From assembly GCA_023301545.1 (NCBI GenBank), contig JALZUI010000055.1:1-32167 (forward strand): DNA of 32,167 nucleotides, given 5' to 3'. The translations under genes and the position numbers were made by a program. The notes beneath the pieces were generated by a model, which was not told the DNA's origin, searched no databases, and saw only the letters and a list, made by a program, of their open reading frames with translations. The stretch comes from Akkermansiaceae bacterium (GTDB lineage: Bacteria; Verrucomicrobiota; Verrucomicrobiia; Verrucomicrobiales; Akkermansiaceae). Positions 1-6,022 of this stretch are shown one piece after another; position 1 is the first letter of the stretch, and each line of letters starts with the position of its first letter.

Positions 1-893
1 AATCCGTGCGTGAGCAGCGTAGGCATCTCATCCTTCTCAAACCCCATCGCATGCAGCATACAAGGCCAGTAAATAGCGTGAGGAGGAACGAGAATATCTT
101 TCCCTATTACGTGCGTAACTTCACCTGTCCAGAGCTCTTTAAAATCAGGTAGTTCACTCCCTTCCGCCTTCTTGTAACCCGCAAAGGACACATAGTTAAT
201 CAAGGCATCAAACCAAACGTACGTTACAAATTCTGGGTCAAACGGAAGCTCAATCCCCCACTTTAGGCGCTCTTTCGGACGCGAGATACAGAGATCTCCT
301 TCACCCGCACGCTCGACGGCGTTAAGAACTTCGTTTTTACGAAAAGCGGGAATAATTTTGAGATCATCATTTTCGACAACCTCCTTAAGCCATGCCGCAT
401 GATCGGAGAGCTTAAAGTACCAGTTCTCTTCTTCAATCTCCACGACCTCGCCCCACTCAGGACCGAATTCGCCTTCCTCATTACGCTCACGGTCAGTAAG
501 GAACTGCTCTTGGCGCACGGAGTAAAACCCCTTATACCCTTTTTTATACAGCTGACCCTTCGACTCTAACTCTGTAAGGACCGCTTGCACACAAGCACGG
601 TGCTCATCATTAGTTGTCTCTGCCCAGCCATCGTATTGCAGGCCCAGCTTTTCCCAGAGTTTAGTAAACTTTTTTGTATTCTTCTTTACGAACGTTCCAG
701 GATGAATGCCTTCTTTCTCAGCCGTTTGTTGAATCTTTTGCCCATATTGATCAACCCCAGTCAGGAAAAAGACCTCATCTCCCTTAAAGCGACGATAACG
801 TGCAATAACATCGGCGAGTACTTTTTCATAGGCATGACCAATGTGAGGCGCGCCATTGGCGTAATCGATCGCGGTTGTGATGTAGTAAGGCAT
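1..893 (-). CDS. metG: Methionyl-tRNA synthetase, N-terminal part (cut by window edge)
   Basis: Class I aminoacyl-tRNA synthetase that charges tRNA-Met for initiation and elongation in the cytoplasm. Reading back from the ATG at 893, the frame stays open to base 1 (297 codons). It begins MPYYITTAIDYANGAPHIGH, where PHIGH is the HIGH signature of the Rossmann catalytic core. The connective region reads FYSVRQEQFLTDRE and later EEENWYFKLS. The family's zinc-knuckle cysteines are absent there, as in the zinc-free MetRS subtype. Further core motifs are YVWFDALINYVSF and VTHVIGKDI. The KMSKS loop and anticodon domain lie outside the window. It is transcribed divergently from the gene at 1062, with 168 bp between them. 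No Shine-Dalgarno is visible before the ATG. The identity is secure; only the 3' part is unseen. Confidence 0.97.
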   Translation of the reverse strand, partial: MPYYITTAIDYANGAPHIGHAYEKVLADVIARYRRFKGDEVFFLTGVDQYGQKIQQTAEKEGIHPGTFVKKNTKKFTKLWEKLGLQYDGWAETTNDEHRACVQAVLTELESKGQLYKKGYKGFYSVRQEQFLTDRERNEEGEFGPEWGEVVEIEEENWYFKLSDHAAWLKEVVENDDLKIIPAFRKNEVLNAVERAGEGDLCISRPKERLKWGIELPFDPEFVTYVWFDALINYVSFAGYKKAEGSELPDFKELWTGEVTHVIGKDILVPPHAIYWPCMLHAMGFEKDEMPTLLTHG

Positions 894-935
894 AATTATA
901 GCTGTTGTAACCACAGATACCCGGGTAAGAACATT

Positions 936-954
936 AGATTTTTTCAAAAAATCT
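936..954. repeat. Perfect 9-1-9 inverted repeat between metG and the toroid protein
   Basis: The sequence AGATTTTTT, a single C, then AAAAAATCT is a perfect palindrome in the 168-bp divergent intergenic region. It sits 43 bp upstream of the metG ATG. A one-base loop makes an RNA hairpin unlikely at full length, so a DNA-binding site is more plausible. Its regulator is unknown, and an A/T-tract palindrome could also be chance. Confidence 0.45.
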
Positions 955-1023
955 CACCCCCTTATAAGAACGCTATAACAATCCCTTGCCCAAGCACCAA
1001 AAGAAGCCCTCCACGCCCTCGTC

Positions 1024-1052
1024 TTGACTATAGAAGCTTCTCAGCATATAGT
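1024..1052 (+). promoter_or_regulatory. Sigma-70-type promoter of the toroid protein gene
   Basis: TTGACT (1024-1029), a 17-bp spacer and TATAGT (1047-1052) match the vegetative consensus at 5/6 and 5/6. The ATG at 1062 follows nine bases after the -10 box, so transcription would start only about 2-4 nt before the start codon. This also argues against the longer reading frame, which runs upstream through this promoter and into metG. Confidence 0.7.
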
Positions 1053-1061
1053 CTGTTAATT

Positions 1062-2198
1062 ATGCGGTTCATTTCCTCTAGCCTCCTCATTATCCTCTCT
1101 TGCCTCGTCCTCAAGGCAGAGAAAAACACTGCATACCTATCCCTCAAGCTCGAAGTCGAGCGCTCCATTAAACTCGGAAACCAATACCTCCTCTCTAAAA
1201 TGGAAGATTCAGGAAGCTGGAGTGATGATGAACATCCAGCCCTGACCGCCCTCGCGCTGACCGCTCTCCAACGAGCCCCTCGGCCACACTCACAAGCTGA
1301 CCAAAATCAAATTAACACGGGTTACGAGTGGCTCCTCTCCCAGCAAAAAGACGACGGAGGGATCTATACCGAAGGACTGACGACCTATAATACCTCCACC
1401 GCCATAATGGCTCTCCTTGCCACCAAAAATCAGGACTATACCCCTTCCATATTACGCGCTCGATCCTTTCTCATTGGGCAACAAACTGATTGGGGTAAAA
1501 TAGGAAAATCTGATAACAAGTTCGACGGAGGAATCGGGTACGGCGGGACCTATAAGCACTCTGACATGTCCAACACCCACCTCGCACTCGAAGCAATCTA
1601 CCGCAGTAAAAGCATCGCTCTAGACACAGGCTCCGAGCAAGCCACCCTCAACTGGGACGCTGCCTTAAACTTCATCACACGTTGCCAAAACTTGACGAGT
1701 ACGAATGATCAAGCCTGGGCCTCCGATAACGAGCAAGACAAAGGAGGGTTCGTTTACTTCCCCGGAGATTCCAAAGCAGGCAAAAGAGCGTTAAAAGATG
1801 AATCCACCGCGCTCCGCTCCTACGGATCAATGTCCTACGCGGGGCTCCTCTCGCTAATCTTTGCTGAACTCCCAGCCGATGATCCGCGTGTCAGCGAAGT
1901 CACCAAATGGCTCTCTGAAAACTATACCGTAGAGGAAAATCCAGGAATGGAGCAACAAGGACTATACTATTACTATCAAGCCATGGCTAAGTGCCTCGCT
2001 GCCACCGGCCATCATCAGCTAACCCAAAAAGACGGGACTAAAATTGATTGGCGTCGTGAACTAGGCCGTAAGCTAGTCTCGGTGCAAAAAACGGATGGCT
2101 CCTGGATTAATGAAACCTCACGCTGGTGGGAAAACGATCCCGTTCTAGTAACGGCCTATTCGGTTCTAGCGCTGGAGCAGCTTCATTCGACAATGTAA
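1062..2198 (+). CDS. Secreted prenyltransferase/squalene-oxidase-repeat (alpha/alpha-toroid) protein
   Basis: A 378-aa exported protein. Residues 1-22 form a signal peptide (short basic start, hydrophobic SSLLIILSCLVL, then KAEK). The rest is built of helical-pair repeats typical of the terpene-cyclase/prenyltransferase toroid: ALTALALTAL, GYEWLLSQQKDDGGI, STAIMALLA, DKGGFVYFP, KLVSVQKTDGSW and VTAYSVLALEQL. The QxxDGxW-like QKTDGSW and QKDDGGI are the repeat hallmarks. No DxDD motif of squalene-hopene cyclases is seen, so cyclase activity is not supported. Related secreted proteins are common in Planctomycetes and Verrucomicrobia, with no established role. The start at 1062 is chosen because the promoter at 1024-1052 lies just upstream and the signal peptide begins there; the frame is open back to 585 but overlaps metG. 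It stands alone between metG and the regulator at 2263. Confidence 0.85.
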   Translation: MRFISSSLLIILSCLVLKAEKNTAYLSLKLEVERSIKLGNQYLLSKMEDSGSWSDDEHPALTALALTALQRAPRPHSQADQNQINTGYEWLLSQQKDDGGIYTEGLTTYNTSTAIMALLATKNQDYTPSILRARSFLIGQQTDWGKIGKSDNKFDGGIGYGGTYKHSDMSNTHLALEAIYRSKSIALDTGSEQATLNWDAALNFITRCQNLTSTNDQAWASDNEQDKGGFVYFPGDSKAGKRALKDESTALRSYGSMSYAGLLSLIFAELPADDPRVSEVTKWLSENYTVEENPGMEQQGLYYYYQAMAKCLAATGHHQLTQKDGTKIDWRRELGRKLVSVQKTDGSWINETSRWWENDPVLVTAYSVLALEQLHSTM

Positions 2199-2262
2199 AT
2201 AAGGGCGAAATCAATTTATTTTAACCTCGCTTTTATCACCCCTTTCACTAAGACAAAACCTT

Positions 2263-3642
2263 ATGGCAGAACAGGCTCCACAAACAATTTTGGCGGTAGA
2301 TACCGATCATGATTTTTTAGAATGGGTAACCAAGCACCTCGAAATCGAAGGTGAGGTTAAAGTCCTGCGCTGTGACAACGCCCAGAAAGCGGTCAAAGTC
2401 GTACAAAAAACGCAAATCGACGTCCTGCTCGCAGCCTTCACACTGCAACCTTTTGAGGGAATAGAACTCCTCCGCCAAGCCCGAGCTAGCGATAAAAACA
2501 TCGTCCCTCTGCTTTACACTAATTCCCCTAGCACCGCCCAAATCATCGACGCCACACAGCAGGGCGCTAGAGATGTACTAAGGAAAGAGTCCCTCCCCTT
2601 TGAGCTCCGAACCGCGGCCGAAAGTGCCCTCCAATTTTCTGAAAGCCTCCGCTCCTCTGAGGAACGGAAAACGGACATGCCCAAAATCGATGGTCGGGTC
2701 AAAATGATTGGAGTCTCACGCCCCATTCAAGAAGTTTTCAAAACCGTAGGCCGAGTTGCCCAATCCGAAGCTCCTGTTCTCGTTATCGGGGAATCAGGTA
2801 CAGGGAAAGAACTCGTTGCCCACGCCATCCACGAGTACTCACCGCGCCGTAATAAAGAAATGATCGCCCTTAACTGTGGAGCCATTCCTGATAACCTTCT
2901 TGAGTCCGAACTCTTTGGCCACGAAAAGGGCTCCTTCACGGGCGCTAGCGCACGGCGGATTGGACGCTTTGAGCAGTGTGATCAATCAACCCTCTTCCTC
3001 GACGAAATCGGGGACATGCCACACACTGTACAGGTTAAGCTCCTCCGAGTACTCCAAGAAGGGACCTTTTCCCGTGTCGGTAGTAATGAAACGCTCAAAA
3101 CTGATGTCCGGATCGTGGCGGCTACTAACAAGGATCTCACCAAGGAAATCACCGAAGGGCGATTCCGTGAAGACCTCTACTACCGCCTTAATGTCATCGA
3201 CATCCAGCTTCCGCCTCTGCGTGACCGGCTCGAAGACATTCCCGTTCTTGCTCAATTCTTCTTGGAACGAATCACCAAGAAGCAAGGAATGGCTCAGATC
3301 AAACTCTCAGAAACTGCAATCCACAGCCTCAAACAACACCACTGGCCAGGCAACGTTAGAGAACTGGAAAATACCATCGCCCGTGCCTGTGCACTGAGTA
3401 CAACTGACATGCTCCTCCCCGAGGACATCCCTCTGACCAAAGGTGCCTTCGAAAGCGACGCCAAAATCAAAGAAGCGCTCAGCACCCTCCTGAGCAATGC
3501 CCCTACTAGTGGCCAAAATATTATCGAATGGGTTCAAAGTTCGTTGGTGCAATTGGCCGTAAATGAAAGCCCTGACAACCTCAAGGAAGCCGCTCGCAAG
3601 CTGGGAATCGACGTCGCCGAGCTTAAAACTCACCAAGGCTAG
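2263..3642 (+). CDS. Sigma-54-dependent activator with pseudo-receiver domain
   Basis: NtrC-family enhancer-binding protein, 459 aa. Residues about 8-125 form a receiver fold: acidic pair D13/D15, switch T86 and K108 are present, but the phospho-acceptor position in the D53-VLLAA stretch is A58, so His-Asp phosphorylation is unlikely. Residues about 146-385 are the AAA+ domain: Walker A GESGTGKE (176-183), sigma-54 contact loop GSFTGA (223-228; usual GAFTGA), Walker B LFLDEIGD (244-251) and GNVRELEN (363-370). The C-terminal Fis-like helix-turn-helix (about 438-455, NLKEAARKLGID) is followed by only a few residues, shorter than usual. No histidine kinase gene is adjacent. It should activate RpoN promoters, but its targets cannot be told from context. 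It starts 64 bp after the toroid gene, with no Shine-Dalgarno. Confidence 0.93.
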   Translation: MAEQAPQTILAVDTDHDFLEWVTKHLEIEGEVKVLRCDNAQKAVKVVQKTQIDVLLAAFTLQPFEGIELLRQARASDKNIVPLLYTNSPSTAQIIDATQQGARDVLRKESLPFELRTAAESALQFSESLRSSEERKTDMPKIDGRVKMIGVSRPIQEVFKTVGRVAQSEAPVLVIGESGTGKELVAHAIHEYSPRRNKEMIALNCGAIPDNLLESELFGHEKGSFTGASARRIGRFEQCDQSTLFLDEIGDMPHTVQVKLLRVLQEGTFSRVGSNETLKTDVRIVAATNKDLTKEITEGRFREDLYYRLNVIDIQLPPLRDRLEDIPVLAQFFLERITKKQGMAQIKLSETAIHSLKQHHWPGNVRELENTIARACALSTTDMLLPEDIPLTKGAFESDAKIKEALSTLLSNAPTSGQNIIEWVQSSLVQLAVNESPDNLKEAARKLGIDVAELKTHQG

Positions 3643-3715
3643 CCTAACTTTTTGAGGCCTTTACAAAAAAGTGTGAAACCCTGCAACTTTTCTCAACTTC
3701 GCGAGTTCTATCATT

Positions 3716-3721
3716 TATACT
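3716..3721 (+). promoter_or_regulatory. Candidate -10 box of the 118-aa membrane protein gene
   Basis: TATACT lies seven bases before the ATG at 3729 and matches the -10 consensus at 5/6. No convincing -35 box is present at 16-18 bp (TCAACT at 3693-3698 is the nearest). The position fits the near-leaderless pattern seen at other genes in this window. Confidence 0.4.
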
Positions 3722-3728
3722 AACCATT

Positions 3729-4085
3729 ATGAAACCAAGTAACCACCTCATTGATCATGACTCCTCACTTGAAGGCGATGCACTCTGGGATAGTCTTGAT
3801 CAGAACCCTCAGCACCAGCCTTCGCCTAATTTCGTACAAAACACCGTACGCGCAGCTCGCTTAAGCAAGGGTGAACATAAAAGCTGGGCCGCTCTATTTA
3901 CCAAGCCAGCCTTCGCGCTATCAGGGGTAACCGCGGCACTTGTCTTAGGCTTTAGTCTCTTTACCAATCAAGAAGCCCCAGTTGCCGATACAGGAAGCGA
4001 ATGGTATAACGCAGCCCTCTTAAGCGCTGCTGGTGACGCCCCCGAACTCTTTTCAGATACAGAGCTCGTCGCTATGATTTTCTAA
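3729..4085 (+). CDS. Small single-pass membrane protein, anti-sigma-factor-like layout
   Basis: A 118-aa protein I cannot assign to a named family. Residues 1-57 are hydrophilic and acidic (GDALWDSLDQNPQ, PSPNFVQNTVRAARL). Residues about 61-80 form one membrane helix (FALSGVTAALVLGFSLF), and the remaining 38 residues would face the other side. A cytoplasmic N-terminal segment followed by one helix is the layout of small anti-sigma or zinc-less RsgI/RsiW-type proteins. In related bacteria such genes often follow an ECF sigma factor gene, but none is present here; the upstream neighbour is the sigma-54 activator, 86 bp away. No Cys/His zinc motif is seen. The frame is intact, with its own -10 candidate. 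Function unknown. Confidence 0.7.
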   Translation: MKPSNHLIDHDSSLEGDALWDSLDQNPQHQPSPNFVQNTVRAARLSKGEHKSWAALFTKPAFALSGVTAALVLGFSLFTNQEAPVADTGSEWYNAALLSAAGDAPELFSDTELVAMIF

Positions 4086-4113
4086 ACAAGATTACTCGCG
4101 TTTTATGGAGCGC

Positions 4114-4794
4114 TTAGAGAGATTTCAAACTCCTAGAAGCTACCATAAACTGCACAAGTGCTATACTCCTACTGCCTTCGTCGTGGATTTTATTAATGAT
4201 CTCTCTACCTAGTAAAAGAGCGTCTTCTTTGAAAATTGTCTCTGTCAATTCGACATCAATTCCAAGATGAAAAAACTTTTCGTTAATCAGCTTCTCAGCT
4301 TCTCCATTTGGAGCCACTCTCTTCAGAAGCGCTGTAAGGACTGAATGAAAATCTTGGAAATTAATATGGCCTTCAAGTGACTCTTCCTTCGTATGGTCGC
4401 TCGGGTCATTCTCTGTAGACGTATTCTCCCCCGATTCTGGTTTCCCGATGGAGGCAGCAGGTAATGAAAACGAACCGAAAACCGAACGAATATTTTTTTC
4501 TGTTTCATTAGCAGACGCCCTTGGGTCTAACTGGACGAGCACAATACACGTCTCAAAAATACAAACTTGGAGAATCAAGCTCCCCGTCTTAAACATTAAG
4601 CCATTCAGACTCCTCTTCCCCGCAGTAAGCGAATAATAAAGGCTTGAGACCGTTTTCGCTACTACCGAGGCGGATTCAGTTGTAAGAATAAGCTGATTCT
4701 CTATAATCCCTCCGTCTAAGTCTGCAATCGCTAGACTTTCTACTTCTTCGTTCTCGTAGACTAGGTCAATTAATTCACTCAATTTCTGGTTCAT
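4114..4794 (-). CDS. Roadblock/LC7-like protein with extra C-terminal domain
   Basis: A 226-aa protein. Residues about 1-95 have the Roadblock/LC7 pattern: helix (LSELIDLVYENEEVESLAI), strand with acidic-Gly turn (ADLDGGII), a helix rich in Ala/Ser (ESASVVAKTVSSLYYSLT), then strands LNGLMFKTGSLIL and CIVLVQLDP. In bacteria this fold occurs in MglB-type regulators of small GTPases. A polar Ser/Glu/Thr-rich linker (about 115-145) leads to an about 80-aa helical domain I do not recognise. The ATG at 4794 is preferred over a GTG at 4854, because the longer form would overlap the upstream gene by 38 bp and would add 20 residues before the predicted first helix. It is last in an operon with the 97-aa gene (22-bp gap) and the metallophosphoesterase. 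The fold call rests on pattern only. Confidence 0.65.
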   Translation of the reverse strand: MNQKLSELIDLVYENEEVESLAIADLDGGIIENQLILTTESASVVAKTVSSLYYSLTAGKRSLNGLMFKTGSLILQVCIFETCIVLVQLDPRASANETEKNIRSVFGSFSLPAASIGKPESGENTSTENDPSDHTKEESLEGHINFQDFHSVLTALLKRVAPNGEAEKLINEKFFHLGIDVELTETIFKEDALLLGREIINKIHDEGSRSIALVQFMVASRSLKSL

Positions 4795-4816
4795 AATGTT
4801 ATTATCTTGAGATTTT

Positions 4817-5110
4817 TTACTCCCCCATGGAATCAAGCAGTTCGTCATAAACACATGCGTCCCCTACATTAACTACCCCGTGAGCTTTAGTGACCTTGGA
4901 CTGCTCTACTAGTTCAACAGTAGCAGCAAGTGTCCAAGCTGACTCATAACAAATAAAAGAAAAGTCGCCAGGTTTCGCTAATTCATTACGAATAGGACTC
5001 AAGGCCTGATTGATGTATTCTAGATTTTGAGCAATTAAGACCTCAGTCTCTTCCATACAATCACTAATAACCTTACCTTTTTCTACAGTGTATGTCGTGA
5101 CGTCTTTCAT
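4817..5110 (-). CDS. Unknown 97-aa protein in phosphoesterase-Roadblock operon
   Basis: An unrecognised small protein of 97 residues with an acidic C-terminus (YDELLDSMGE), no signal peptide and no membrane helix. It contains three cysteines, at CMEE, CYES and CVYD. Predicted secondary structure by eye is helix-rich: EETEVLIAQNLEYINQALSPI is amphipathic, and SAWTLAATVELVEQSKV reads as a second helix followed by a short beta strand (AHGVVNV). It is flanked by short gaps, 24 bp from the phosphoesterase and 22 bp to the Roadblock-like gene, which indicates co-transcription. It could be a partner of the Roadblock protein, but this is only positional inference. A true gene is supported by the tight packing and non-overlapping frame. 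Confidence 0.65.
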   Translation of the reverse strand: MKDVTTYTVEKGKVISDCMEETEVLIAQNLEYINQALSPIRNELAKPGDFSFICYESAWTLAATVELVEQSKVTKAHGVVNVGDACVYDELLDSMGE

Positions 5111-5134
5111 TTTATTATTTTTCTAATTAATACC

Positions 5135-5863
5135 CTATAAGGCTTCTGCTAAGCGTTCCGCTAATGACTCAGGTAATCCGGCTTTCAAGATTCTTTCCAT
5201 GACTGACTGAACATCATATTCCACACGTCTAAACTCGATCGTGCCTTCTATCCTGTCGAAAATCACATAACTAGCTCTCTCATCCTTATCACGTGGTTGG
5301 CCTACTGAACCTACATTCACAAGGTATTTAGCTTTCGGGTCTAATGATATAGTTTGGTCCTCTAATTTCACACAACCGTTTTCATTATGCATGAAGCTCA
5401 TTGGGCGATGAGTATGACCATAGAAACAAACTGGAACCTTTTGCTTCTTAAGTTGTAGCGAGGCATCCAGCCTGCGGTACACGTAATCCCATTCTTCTGG
5501 ATTAGTGAGTGTGGCATGCACTAGAGAGTTTCTTCCTATACGTCGCTCATATGGAAGGCTGCCCAACCACTCACGCTGATTCGCACTCAACTTAGAACGC
5601 GTCCACAACATGGCCTCTTTCGCCTCAGGATTAAAAGAGACTAGATCACAATCCCGGGCCGCGTATTCATCATGATTACCCTTAATCGTAATACAGTTTA
5701 AACTTTGAACTCTAGACAAGCAAGCGTCAGGGTCAGGTCCGTACCCTACAACATCACCTAAGCAAACGTAATCGCTAACCTTTAGAGATTCGGCATCAGA
5801 TAACACCGCTTCTAGCGCCGTTTCATTAGCATGGATGTCCGATATGATTGCAATTTTTGACAT
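5135..5863 (-). CDS. Calcineurin-like metallophosphoesterase (YfcE/Metallophos_2 type)
   Basis: A soluble 242-aa dimetal phosphoesterase. All ligand motifs are in order: D9-I-H11, GDVVGYGPD around D37, GNHDEY (62-67, N63/H64), H116 in SLVHATL, and GHTH (149-152). NVGSVGQPRD follows, a signature of the YfcE-like subgroup whose members include predicted serine/threonine phosphatases and phosphodiesterases. The substrate cannot be inferred. It is the first gene of a three-gene operon with the 97-aa and Roadblock-like genes, so it may act on, or be controlled by, those partners. The start MSKIAIISD is the natural family start. There is no Shine-Dalgarno; a promoter candidate lies at 5908-5937. 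Confidence 0.92.
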   Translation of the reverse strand: MSKIAIISDIHANETALEAVLSDAESLKVSDYVCLGDVVGYGPDPDACLSRVQSLNCITIKGNHDEYAARDCDLVSFNPEAKEAMLWTRSKLSANQREWLGSLPYERRIGRNSLVHATLTNPEEWDYVYRRLDASLQLKKQKVPVCFYGHTHRPMSFMHNENGCVKLEDQTISLDPKAKYLVNVGSVGQPRDKDERASYVIFDRIEGTIEFRRVEYDVQSVMERILKAGLPESLAERLAEAL

Positions 5864-5907
5864 TTTCGGTGAAAATAGGTTCTAAATGTAGAATTTACCC
5901 TTTGGTA

Positions 5908-5937
5908 TTTATATAACAAGACTAATTTTTCATTCAA
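5908..5937 (-). promoter_or_regulatory. Candidate sigma-70 promoter of the phosphoesterase operon
   Basis: On the minus strand, TTGAAT (5937-5932) is followed after 18 bp by TATAAA (5913-5908); a 16-bp spacing to TATATA is the alternative reading. This would give a leader of about 37-40 nt, unlike the near-leaderless promoters elsewhere. The region is AT-rich, so chance matches are likely. Confidence 0.45.
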
Positions 5938-6022
5938 TCCAACAACCTATAGATTATCGCGTCAATCTCGCATGAAAACGTCATCATCGTATTATAAGGT
6001 AAGACAATTTCAGATTGCAGAA

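Noticed and set aside
585..1061. In-frame upstream extension of the toroid protein by 159 codons
   Set aside because: It runs antisense through metG, contains no recognisable protein sequence, and crosses a strong promoter. The signal peptide begins at 1062.
2199..2240. Possible terminator after the toroid gene (AAGGGCGA with TCGCTTTT)
   Set aside because: The stem has two G.T pairs, a loop longer than 15 nt and no proper T-run, too weak to call.
4795..4854. GTG start for the Roadblock-like gene
   Set aside because: It would overlap the preceding gene by 38 bp and add 20 residues with no structural role. The ATG at 4794 sits directly before the first predicted helix.
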